Part shown: piece by piece, positions 16,987-26,139 of the stretch | Position numbering within the stretch: the first letter of the stretch is position 1 | How the letters are laid out: every line of letters starts with the position of its first letter | Origin: Bodo saltans | Taxonomy: Eukaryota > Euglenozoa > Kinetoplastea > Eubodonida > Bodonidae | Direction: 5' to 3' | NCBI GenBank assembly: GCA_001460835.1 | Contig: CYKH01001627.1 | Location: 1,549-55,945, forward strand | Length of the DNA stretch: 54,397 nucleotides | The notes under the pieces: model-generated | Databases searched by the model: none | Told to the model about the DNA's origin: nothing | Seen by the model: only the letters and a program-made list of their open reading frames with translations | Position numbers and translations under genes: made by a program

Positions 16987-18600
16987 ATGGAAGTAGAGCC
17001 CGACGATCATAGCGCTGAAACGTCGCAGTGCGCGGTGCCTCAACCAACGTCGACACCGTCGTCTGATGCTGGTCAATCGACAAGTCCGACAAGCACTGCC
17101 CCGAGCCTCCTTGAAGTGATTGAAGGGATCTTCTCAGTCGAGCAGCTTCGCAAAGATGAGGAGCTGTTATCTCACATGAATGGTCGCATGTTGGTGAGCG
17201 CCCAGGCACTGAGTAAACATTCGAAATTGGTGGCGACCCATCCGACAGTGACGGCTGACGATGTGGTCGTGTGTGGCCGCTCGACGAAGAAGTTTGTTCT
17301 CGAAGAGTTTCCACAAGGCTGCTATTCCCTTGGCCCGTTGACGCAAGCGCATCAAAAAAGCCGCTGCACAGTATCTCTTAGGCTGGGTGCCACTCCCCCC
17401 TCCGAGCCCCAGAAACTTCTTTGTGATCTTATCCCCTCACGAGCAGCTGCCCAAACGCTGCTGTTCCACGATGCACCTCAGCCTCGCATCCTTCATTACT
17501 ACTGGTGCTTCAGCTCCCGCCTTGTGTTGTTAACATTTGAAAACGATGCCATCGCCAAACAGGCATTTTTGGATTTACAATCAAGGAAGTTGGCAAATGC
17601 ACAAGGGCTCGAAGCTCGTATCCGCATCGACAACCAAAATGCTGTGTTCTACAGCAATCAAGGGGCGGCGATCAACGCAACCACGGTGAAGCCCCGTTTG
17701 CCAACCGATCGAGGTACCGCATCCGTCACGCCGTTCCCAGCACCCCAAAATGGCAACGTGAATCATATGATGCCACCGATGGTGCCGGCACAGTTTGGAA
17801 TGCTGGGGCTTCCATTTTCTCCCTTTTTATTCCCTTTTATTGCCCCGCCGCTCATGCAAGGACCCCAGGGGCCAAGATTTGCCCCGAACTTCCAACAGCC
17901 TCTCATGCAGCGCAAGTCATCTGCAGGCATCGGCCCGGCAACGGACCCGAACCCTGTGGCGAAGGCAGAGGGTGTTTCAGCACCTGAAGTGAAAACACAC
18001 GAGCGCAAGCCCAACAATGCTGTTGGCAGGGCGGCATCGACTTCAGCTGCGGCCCACGTTGCTTCAATGTCTGCAATACCAAGCGACGCTTCCATGGAGC
18101 GATCGTTTAGTTTCACAACTCCATTGACGCCAGCAACGCCAGCGGACTCGGACGGCATCACAACTCCTATCGGCACGAAATATCGGCTTGATCCCTATTC
18201 GCAAAAGGGTCGAGTGGTGCAGGAGCAACGCGCGTCACCAACTTCAGAGTCATTGGGGTCGCCACCAAAATCAACGCCTACCGCCGCCCCTCAGACAATT
18301 GATGCCTTTTGCTTGCCGCAGCCGCGCTCCGCGGCTTTAGGTGGCGCCCCTCCGTTGATGTCGAAGCTTCCTCGAGGAAAGCCCGGGCGTCAATCTGAGA
18401 CTCCTTCCACCGTAACCGCGTTGTCATCAGCGCAGTTTCCTGCGCTCACTGATGGTCAGAAGGCAAATGGCGCAGTTCGGCCGCTTCCCGACGGCATCGC
18501 ATGTGTTGACCAAAAAAGTCCAACGGTCAACACTGTGGCCGTGAAGGCATCATACGCATCGATTCTGCTTGGTGGATCTCGTGGTGAGACGACAGCGTGA
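16987..18600 (+). CDS. La-domain (LARP-like) RNA-binding protein
   Basis: This 537-residue protein carries an HTH-La domain at about residues 42-112: the segment LLEVIEGIFSVEQLRKDEELL corresponds to the family motif in which a YFS-x-x-NL helix precedes Lys-Asp; here Phe-Ser is kept and Asn is Glu. A predicted RRM-like sheet follows at about 165-215 (LVLLTFENDAIAKQAFLDL). The rest, about 230-537, is low-complexity Pro/Ser/Ala/Gln with a Met/Pro-rich patch near 260-300 and a SAQFPAL motif near 483. La plus RRM plus disordered tail suggests a LARP4/LARP1-type mRNA stability or translation factor, important where control is post-transcriptional. Subfamily is undecided. Confidence 0.75.
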   Translation: MEVEPDDHSAETSQCAVPQPTSTPSSDAGQSTSPTSTAPSLLEVIEGIFSVEQLRKDEELLSHMNGRMLVSAQALSKHSKLVATHPTVTADDVVVCGRSTKKFVLEEFPQGCYSLGPLTQAHQKSRCTVSLRLGATPPSEPQKLLCDLIPSRAAAQTLLFHDAPQPRILHYYWCFSSRLVLLTFENDAIAKQAFLDLQSRKLANAQGLEARIRIDNQNAVFYSNQGAAINATTVKPRLPTDRGTASVTPFPAPQNGNVNHMMPPMVPAQFGMLGLPFSPFLFPFIAPPLMQGPQGPRFAPNFQQPLMQRKSSAGIGPATDPNPVAKAEGVSAPEVKTHERKPNNAVGRAASTSAAAHVASMSAIPSDASMERSFSFTTPLTPATPADSDGITTPIGTKYRLDPYSQKGRVVQEQRASPTSESLGSPPKSTPTAAPQTIDAFCLPQPRSAALGGAPPLMSKLPRGKPGRQSETPSTVTALSSAQFPALTDGQKANGAVRPLPDGIACVDQKSPTVNTVAVKASYASILLGGSRGETTA

Positions 18601-18851
18601 GGTGACAATTTTGAGTTACAATTACAAATACCATGAGAACGACAAGACGCAACGGGGGTTGCGCATGCATCACACACATTTCAGCCAGCCCATCTTGAGC
18701 GAGGCTTCAGCACATACGAAGGAAACACAACAAAAAACAAAATACTGTCACATGAAATCACTCTCTCAACCATCTTACATCTTGAACCACAATTTTACAG
18801 CGTGACGGGAAATTTTTTCTCTGCTGGTGGTGTCCCAGAAAAGGAGCCTAA

Positions 18852-19946
18852 ATGAGATTCCTGCCATTAGTGCTACTGTCAGCCATTCTGCTGGCTCCAG
18901 CTGCTGCTGCGGACCTTTATGAAATCCTAGGACTTAGCGACCTAGGCGAGGAGGCGACTGACAAAGACATTAAACGACAGTTCCGTGCGTTGTCAAAGCA
19001 GTTTCATCCGGACTTGAACCCCTCCGATGAGGCAAGACAGAAGTTCGCGGAGATCAACCGTGCTAATGAAATTTTATCGGACAAGAAAAAGCGAAAGATG
19101 TACGACATGCGCGGAGAAGAAGGCTTGAAGCAGCTTGAGAAAGCAAACGAGCAGCAAGGCCGCCATGACCCATTTGGTGGAATGTTTGGTGGACTCTTCG
19201 GTGGTGGTCAGCAGCAGCAGGTGAAGGGACAGAATAGCCAGCTCTCTGTAGACATTCCTCTGGAGGACATCTACAACGGGAAGGTTCACAAATTGACCAT
19301 CTCCAAGCAAAAGGTGTGCAAGAAATGTAAGGGTTCAGGTGCCGCTCCTGGCTCAAAGTTCAAAGTGTGCACTCATTGCCAAGGACAAGGGCATATTATT
19401 CAGCGCATTCAATTGGCCCCGGGCTTCGTGCAGCAGGCCCAGCAAACCTGCCCCCACTGCGGCGGGAAGGGCAAGGAGGTGAAGACCAAGTGCCCAGAGT
19501 GCCGTGGCAACAAGGTGGTGAAGGGCGACAGCATCTTAACCCTCGACGTGGAGCGCGGCATGAAGGACGGTCACCAAGTGGTGTTTGAGATGGAGGCGGA
19601 CCAGTCGCCTGACCTTATTCCAGGAGATGTGATCTTAGTCATCAAGACGAAGAACAATGATGTGTTCCAGCGTAAGGGTGACGACGACCTCGCCACCACA
19701 GTGAAGCTCACGATGCGTGAGGCATTGCTGGGCTTCACCAAAGACATCACCCACATGGACGGCCGCACGATTGACGTGAGCCGCACCGGCGTCACTCAGT
19801 TTGACACAGTGGTACGCATCCAAGGCGAGGGCATGCCAAAGCACAACACTCCCTCGTTCAAGGGTGACTTGTACGTCACGTACCAGTTCGAGCTCCCCAC
19901 CAGACTTACTGCGGAAATGAAGGAAGTGCTGGATGAGATCCTGTAG
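18852..19946 (+). CDS. ER-type DnaJ (HSP40) co-chaperone
   Basis: This 364-residue protein has a cleavable signal peptide (residues 1-20, ending APAAAA), a J domain at about 21-88 with HPD at 52-54, a Gly/Phe stretch (107-119) and a full zinc-finger domain with four CxxC pairs at 156/159, 173/176, 200/203 and 214/217. The C-terminal substrate-binding domain is complete. This type-I layout behind a signal peptide matches Scj1/ERdj3-like Hsp40s that recruit BiP in the ER lumen. No KDEL-type retrieval motif is present; the protein ends EVLDEIL, so retention must come from partners. Start is the only ATG giving the signal peptide. Confidence 0.92.
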   Translation: MRFLPLVLLSAILLAPAAAADLYEILGLSDLGEEATDKDIKRQFRALSKQFHPDLNPSDEARQKFAEINRANEILSDKKKRKMYDMRGEEGLKQLEKANEQQGRHDPFGGMFGGLFGGGQQQQVKGQNSQLSVDIPLEDIYNGKVHKLTISKQKVCKKCKGSGAAPGSKFKVCTHCQGQGHIIQRIQLAPGFVQQAQQTCPHCGGKGKEVKTKCPECRGNKVVKGDSILTLDVERGMKDGHQVVFEMEADQSPDLIPGDVILVIKTKNNDVFQRKGDDDLATTVKLTMREALLGFTKDITHMDGRTIDVSRTGVTQFDTVVRIQGEGMPKHNTPSFKGDLYVTYQFELPTRLTAEMKEVLDEIL

Positions 19947-20077
19947 CGTAACTGAGATTATTCTACCATTGTGCGCACAATGAATGTTGCTCCATAACTG
20001 TGGCATAATGGTACCTGTACTGTTGGATTCATGACGATGCTGATTGTTGTTCATTTGTAGAGGACTCTGTCACTCAT

Positions 20078-20275
20078 ATGGCACTTGCGGCGGGAGAGCA
20101 GGACTTGCTGAGGTTCCTCTGCAGCGTAAGGGTGCCCAACAATGCCTGCAGCGACCAACCCCCCATGAAATGTATTCTTACACAGTTGCCGCCGCCTGTC
20201 GGTTATTCAGAGTTGGTTTCAGCAAGCATCCAGGCTCCGGGAAGAGATAGCGACCCACAACAGAAGGGGTCGTAA
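20078..20275 (+). CDS. Short ORF beside the assembly gap, doubtful
   Basis: This 65-residue frame starts at the first ATG after a good acceptor (TTGTTGTTCATTTGTAG ending 20060). It encodes no recognised domain, and its frame closes with several stops before the gap. It could be a real short gene, a uORF in a long leader, or the 5' part of the gene at 20372-21578 interrupted by errors in a poorly assembled stretch. I cannot decide between these. Confidence 0.3.
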   Translation: MALAAGEQDLLRFLCSVRVPNNACSDQPPMKCILTQLPPPVGYSELVSASIQAPGRDSDPQQKGS

Positions 20276-20371
20276 GCAAGAGTACAGCGTAGTGACTCGC
20301 TCGAGCAGTGCAACAGCTCTTGTCTCGAGGTTTCGGAACGTTGATTGACGCCCGATAGCTAGGCTCAATCG

Positions 20372-20478
20372 ATGGCCCTCTTTTCCCACGTGTCTAGTAT
20401 GCTGGAGACGCTGCCGGCTCCTTGTGCTGACACGGTTAAATACGAAGAGGCGAGCCTCATTGTGGCTGCTCCGTGTGT
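20372..20478 (+). CDS. Candidate N-terminal fragment of a gene entering the gap
   Basis: An ATG at 20372 follows a GCTAG and opens a frame of 35 residues (MALFSHVSSMLETLPAPCAD onward) that runs into the N stretch. It is not in the frame of the gene continuing after the gap if the gap is exactly 300 bases, but a 300-N gap is probably an estimate, so both may be one gene. Confidence 0.3.
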
Positions 20479-20778
20479 NNNNNNNNNNNNNNNNNNNNNN
20501 NNNNNNNNNNNNNNNNNNNNNNNNNNNNNNNNNNNNNNNNNNNNNNNNNNNNNNNNNNNNNNNNNNNNNNNNNNNNNNNNNNNNNNNNNNNNNNNNNNNN
20601 NNNNNNNNNNNNNNNNNNNNNNNNNNNNNNNNNNNNNNNNNNNNNNNNNNNNNNNNNNNNNNNNNNNNNNNNNNNNNNNNNNNNNNNNNNNNNNNNNNNN
20701 NNNNNNNNNNNNNNNNNNNNNNNNNNNNNNNNNNNNNNNNNNNNNNNNNNNNNNNNNNNNNNNNNNNNNNNNNNNNNN
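20479..20778. other. Assembly gap of 300 N
   Basis: Three hundred consecutive N. The round number suggests a placeholder or scaffold estimate, so no frame can be carried across it. Confidence 0.99.
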
Positions 20779-21578
20779 CCATCAACAATGAAGACTTTTC
20801 CACTCTCGTACCGAGGCCGCCGATGAGCGCTGCAAGGGACTCACTTCGACGGAACACTGATCTGACTGCGGCGGTAGAGACTCGCTGGTCACTGAAGACG
20901 CAACTATGTAGCTCACTCTTCCTTCGGAAGTATCGGCATATTCTACCAGAAGGAGATCCCCAAGTAGTGCGGGTGCAGTGGATTCATCTCCACGCGATGC
21001 TGAAAGAGGAGGAGGTGACACCACGGCATCTGATGATCGCGTTGGAGTGGTGGAAGCAGTGCCTCACTCGCACAATCGAAACGTTGTCTGCTATGAGACC
21101 TCCTAAAAAGGCTCGAAGTAAGCGACAAAAGGTTCCTAGTGTACCTCCGTTTCGTGGTCCAACCGTGGCTCAGCTGCTCTCGTCACTTGATAAAGGTGTT
21201 TCTGAGGGTGTTCGGGCAGTTCTGTCCCACTACAGTCCGCATGGCGGCCCACATGTAGTAGAGTTGGATGCGTCAGTGATGCGCAGTCCATCGAATCGGC
21301 TTCGAGATGCGTCTTTTTGGAAATTGTTCGAGGCATCAAAATCGTTGCCTGGAGTTCCTGGGGTGGTGTCACAGATGCTGCTAGAGCGTGAGTGGAAGTT
21401 TAATCCCCAGCTAGCCTTCCCATTCTTGGGATACATCATAGCCGTTGCACCGCATTGCTCATTTGTGGATGCAACGGAGGTTCAGAAGCCGGTGTCCCCG
21501 CGGCGCCGTGGTGGAACACCAAGGAGACCCCTTCCAGCCATAGGCGTAGCTCCGCTGAGATCACCCCTTGTACAGTAA
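20779..21578 (+). CDS. 3' part of an unknown gene (5' end in gap)
   Basis: The frame is open from the gap edge to a TAA at 21576-21578, about 265 residues. An internal ATG at 20823 exists but the true start is probably in or before the gap. The visible part is mixed helical with Trp-containing segments (RVQWIHLHAML, IALEWWKQCL), a Lys/Arg-rich patch (PPKKARSKRQK) that could be a nuclear localisation signal, and a Pro/Arg-rich tail. No family is recognised. Codon use is unremarkable. It ends 91 bases before the LPD start. Confidence 0.6.
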
Positions 21579-21605
21579 TGATGTCCTGTAGATGCCCTTA
21601 CGTGA

Positions 21606-23105
<1,500 letters not shown>

Positions 23106-23284
23106 CGAGATGCTTTAACTATGAAGCTGCAATAGGACTTGATTGGTGCTCATGTTGACGCGCTACCTTCCTCTCGCCACGTTCTAACAATTTGAATGCC
23201 AATATTTTGTAACTCTCGATAATTGCTTTTCTGCTCTCGCTTCACACTTTTCTGTAGGATATTAGCAAGACTCGCCTCGATCTA

Positions 23285-24268
23285 ATGCTTCCCTCTGCCC
23301 GCCTTGGTGCCACCCTTCGCGAAGTTCCCAGCAACACGACTGGCATGCCGCTCAGCGGTCGCTGCCCTCCTTCGATGCTCCCACCAAGCGACGGGCGCCT
23401 CTCGAGCCGCTTGTCGGGGCCGATGATGCAGACTCGCCTCTCCGGAGGAAGCCCTCACGCAGATCGCAAGAACCGCAAGGAGCCCACTTACTGCAGTGAG
23501 ATGATTGCTGACATCACAGAGATGTTCCTGAGCCGCGAGAAGCAGCTTGTCCGCGGTGCCACGTACCTTGCCCAACAAACTGAGATTAACGAGAAGATGC
23601 GCATGATCCTCGTTGACTGGTTGGTCGACGTCCACATTAAGTTCCGCCACCTCCCCGAGACGTTCTTCCTTGCCATTGATATCATCGATCGCTACTTGGC
23701 CGTCTCGAAGTCCACCCGGTCAACCCTCCAGCTGGTTGGCATCACCGCGATGCTCCTTGCAGGAAAGTACGAGGAGATCTACGCACGTGATATTAAGGAC
23801 TGCATCCACATCAGCGCCAATACGTATACCCGCGACGACATCCTGAAGATGGAGCGTGGAATCTGCGCCGCACTCCAGTTCCGCCTCACAGTCCCGACTC
23901 CATTCCCGTTCTTGGCTCGCCTGTTGACTGTGGTGGACGCTGATGAGACCACTCGCCACGCCGCGTTCTTCTTCCTCGAACATGCTGCCTTGGACTACAA
24001 GTCTCTCAACTTCTTGCCGTCCCAGCTCGCCAACGCTTCTCTGTACCTGGCCCACGTGACCCTCGGGAAGTCTGACCCCTGGTCCGCAACTGCACAGCAT
24101 TATTCGAAGAGCCGCCTCAACGACTTCCGTGCGTGCGCCCAGCAGCTGCTTGACTTCACCAACTACATTCCCACGACTAAGTACCAAGCGATCCGCCGCA
24201 AGTACACGACTGCAAAGTTTGCAGAGGTTGCGCGCCTCCCCCTGCCAACACAACTGCCTGAGATGTAA
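23285..24268 (+). CDS. Cyclin, A/B (mitotic) type
   Basis: This 327-residue protein has two cyclin folds. The signature MRMILVDWLVDVH at residues 105-117, followed by a LAIDIIDRYL helix and LLAGKYEEIY, is typical of cyclin A/B rather than the PHO80-like cyclins that are also abundant in kinetoplastids. It should activate a CRK for G2/M, comparable with trypanosome CYC6. The N-terminal 65 residues are Pro/Ser/Arg-rich. I find no RxxL destruction box or KEN box there, so if it is a mitotic cyclin its turnover signal is not the standard one. Codons are strongly C/G-ending. Confidence 0.88.
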   Translation: MLPSARLGATLREVPSNTTGMPLSGRCPPSMLPPSDGRLSSRLSGPMMQTRLSGGSPHADRKNRKEPTYCSEMIADITEMFLSREKQLVRGATYLAQQTEINEKMRMILVDWLVDVHIKFRHLPETFFLAIDIIDRYLAVSKSTRSTLQLVGITAMLLAGKYEEIYARDIKDCIHISANTYTRDDILKMERGICAALQFRLTVPTPFPFLARLLTVVDADETTRHAAFFFLEHAALDYKSLNFLPSQLANASLYLAHVTLGKSDPWSATAQHYSKSRLNDFRACAQQLLDFTNYIPTTKYQAIRRKYTTAKFAEVARLPLPTQLPEM

Positions 24269-24539
24269 CGGGTATGAGCTGATGAACGTTCGTTGAGACC
24301 ATTTTTTTTGAGACTGAATTCGCGGTTAGATACTAGAGATCATTTTTTTTGCCTCCCCTCTGTGAACGCACGTCGCGGCTGCGTTGTAGACGCAACTTGA
24401 TGTCCCCCCTGCCTTACCTTTAGAGAGGCCTTGATTTACGTTAGACGCGACGAACAAAACATACTGCTCATCTGACAAGTCTTGGTCATGTTCTGTTCTC
24501 ATCACTGTTGTACCGTTGTTGTATTTGCTCTAGAGAAAA
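24269..24539 (+). other. Intergenic region with splice acceptor
   Basis: Two T8 runs near 24304 and 24344 and no supported gene. The right end (about 24505-24533) is a pyrimidine-rich tract ending CTCTAG, the probable acceptor for the gene at 24540. Confidence 0.55.
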
Positions 24540-24944
24540 ATGACGGCTCAGTACCATCGCTCGTGCATGTTTCTGCAAGACAAGGCCCGTGGGGACCGCC
24601 CACAGAGCACCTACGTCCCCCCAACATACGCCGATGTCCCTTCACTTTGGCGGCGCTGGTTGGAGGAGGACTCCAAGCTCAGTGTGTCTCCGAACACTAG
24701 CCCATCGCGTCACGCCAGCCGTTACGTAAAACAAACCTCGTCTGATGCCCCACCAAAGCAAAGCTTGAAAGAAATGCTCGCACTTCAAGCAACCCGAGCG
24801 CAAGAGGCTGAAGTGTACGATGAGATCCAAGCACACAACCAGCGAAGGCACATTACGCTGCTTGATCGCACTCCGGATATTTGCCACGGGCGACTGGACT
24901 CTGTGATCAACAGCGTACGGACCATGACCGCAGGACGTGAGTGA
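24540..24944 (+). CDS. Small protein, unknown
   Basis: This 134-residue protein starts seven bases after a strong acceptor (TTGCTCTAG at 24533). It is hydrophilic, Arg/Ser/Pro-rich in the first 75 residues (YVPPTYADVPSLWRRWLEED) and helical afterwards (LKEMLALQATRAQEAEVYDE). No TM, signal peptide or known motif is visible. Acceptor, ATG and coherent composition support a real gene; function is unknown. Confidence 0.7.
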   Translation: MTAQYHRSCMFLQDKARGDRPQSTYVPPTYADVPSLWRRWLEEDSKLSVSPNTSPSRHASRYVKQTSSDAPPKQSLKEMLALQATRAQEAEVYDEIQAHNQRRHITLLDRTPDICHGRLDSVINSVRTMTAGRE

Positions 24945-25084
24945 GTGACTGCGGTATTGCGGTGTACACTAATGTTGCATGAGTTATGATCACCATCACA
25001 CACGTTGTTCCCCGTTTGTACACTCCAGTCAGCCGAGATGAGTTTATGAAAACACACCTGGTTACTGTTTGAAGGATCTGTTGC

Positions 25085-25111
25085 ATTCATTGCTCTTGTT
25101 GTGAATTGTAG
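25085..25111 (+). promoter_or_regulatory. Probable trans-splice acceptor for KMP-11
   Basis: CATTGCTCTTGTTGTGAATTGTAG ends 27 bases before the ATG; a second AG (CCCTAG) lies at 25128-25129. Confidence 0.6.
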
Positions 25112-25137
25112 TTGTTGACACTTCCCTAGATACCAAT

Positions 25138-25416
25138 ATGGCCACCACCCTGCAAGAGTTTTCCGACAAGCTCGACCGCCTCGACGGCGAGTTCGGCAAG
25201 AAGATGGAGGAGCAGAACAAGAAGTTCTTCGCCGACAAGCCCGACGAGAGCACCCTCTCCCCTGAGATGAAGGAACACTACGAGAAGTTCGAGAAGATGA
25301 TCAAGGAGCACACCGACAAGTTCAACAAGAAGATGCGCGAGCACTCCGAGCACTTCAAGGGCAAGTTCGCCGAGCTCCTCGAGCAGCAGAAGAACGCCCA
25401 GTTCCCCGGCAAGTAA
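25138..25416 (+). CDS. KMP-11: Kinetoplastid membrane protein 11 (KMP-11)
   Basis: This 92-residue protein has exactly the family length. It matches Leishmania KMP-11 along its whole length by eye: it begins MATT, continues with EFS-KLDRLD-EF, and holds KFFADKPDESTLSPEMKEHY and HSEHFK-KFAELLEQQK essentially unchanged. KMP-11 is a kinetoplastid-specific, abundant helical protein of the flagellum, basal body and cell surface, needed for cytokinesis in trypanosomes. Only one copy is seen here, while Leishmania and trypanosomes often have tandem copies. Eighty-eight of its 92 codons end in C or G, the most biased gene in the window, implying very high expression. Confidence 0.98.
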   Translation: MATTLQEFSDKLDRLDGEFGKKMEEQNKKFFADKPDESTLSPEMKEHYEKFEKMIKEHTDKFNKKMREHSEHFKGKFAELLEQQKNAQFPGK

Positions 25417-25570
25417 GGAGGTCGTATCGATCAGCAACACAATGTAGAACCTGAAGAAATATGTTACGTGGATCGTTTTATGCGACAGCCACGGTGCACT
25501 CATGATATTGTATGGACGACGTCTGCAACGCTTGTTGTGTATGGCAAGGCAATGTACTCATGCCAGTGTC

Positions 25571-25601
25571 ATTTCCTTCCTTTTTACCTTATGTTTTCAA
25601 G
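25571..25601 (+). promoter_or_regulatory. Probable trans-splice acceptor
   Basis: TTCCTTCCTTTTTACCTTATG followed by TTTTCAAG ends eight bases before the ATG at 25609. Confidence 0.7.
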
Positions 25602-25608
25602 GTAGGTG

Positions 25609-26028
25609 ATGGCTGTTGGACTCTCATCTCTTCGACACGTCGTTACGTTTAGGCGATTGGTCGTCTGGGAGCACGAGGTGTTGAATCGTGGCGTGAAGAA
25701 GGAAGCTCTCAGCGCCAAAATTTTTGCACGCATTCCGTGGTCTGGTGTTGCCATGTTTGCGTTTGTCATGGTGTTCTTTGGTGTCGATCTTGCCGCAGGC
25801 ATCAAGCATACGGCGAAGCAACTGCAGGAGAGCAAAACTGCTGCTGAGAACTCTCCCATCATTAAGAGCTACCAACAGAAGCAGTGGTCTGTTGAGCAGG
25901 CAAAGCAGTTCCGCGAAGGAGAATTCAGAGCCAAGAACGAAGGCAAGATGATCCTAGAGGAGAGCCCCAACAAACCTCAGCACGTTGGTCTTGCTCGCAA
26001 TGAAGTTTCCCGCAATCAAGTGTTTTAG
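25609..26028 (+). CDS. Single-TM protein, probably mitochondrial
   Basis: This 139-residue protein has a basic, Ser/Val-rich N-terminus (about 40 residues) compatible with a mitochondrial presequence. One TM helix follows at about 44-63 (WSGVAMFAFVMVFFGVDLAA), and then a hydrophilic helical tail. The layout resembles small accessory subunits of respiratory complexes, but I do not recognise the family. The start is the ATG directly after the acceptor; a GTG one codon earlier is ignored. Confidence 0.7.
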   Translation: MAVGLSSLRHVVTFRRLVVWEHEVLNRGVKKEALSAKIFARIPWSGVAMFAFVMVFFGVDLAAGIKHTAKQLQESKTAAENSPIIKSYQQKQWSVEQAKQFREGEFRAKNEGKMILEESPNKPQHVGLARNEVSRNQVF

Positions 26029-26094
26029 TGGCCTCAGGCATCAATTATTATGTTTCATGCTTACGTGGACGATGCTCACTTGCATCTGGTGTCA

Positions 26095-26134
26095 TGTTTT
26101 CCTTATTTTTGTGTTTTTTTCTCGGAGTACTCAG
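26095..26134 (+). promoter_or_regulatory. Probable trans-splice acceptor
   Basis: A 35-base T-rich tract ends TACTCAG, five bases before the ATG at 26140. The in-frame ATG at 26050 lies upstream of it and is rejected. Confidence 0.7.
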
Positions 26135-26139
26135 GTACG

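Noticed and set aside
20219-20857. Minus-strand frame across the N gap
   Set aside because: Much of it is N, and the rest shows no motif.
26050-26139. N-terminal extension of the helical-repeat protein
   Set aside because: It translates the pyrimidine tract and lies before the AG acceptor.
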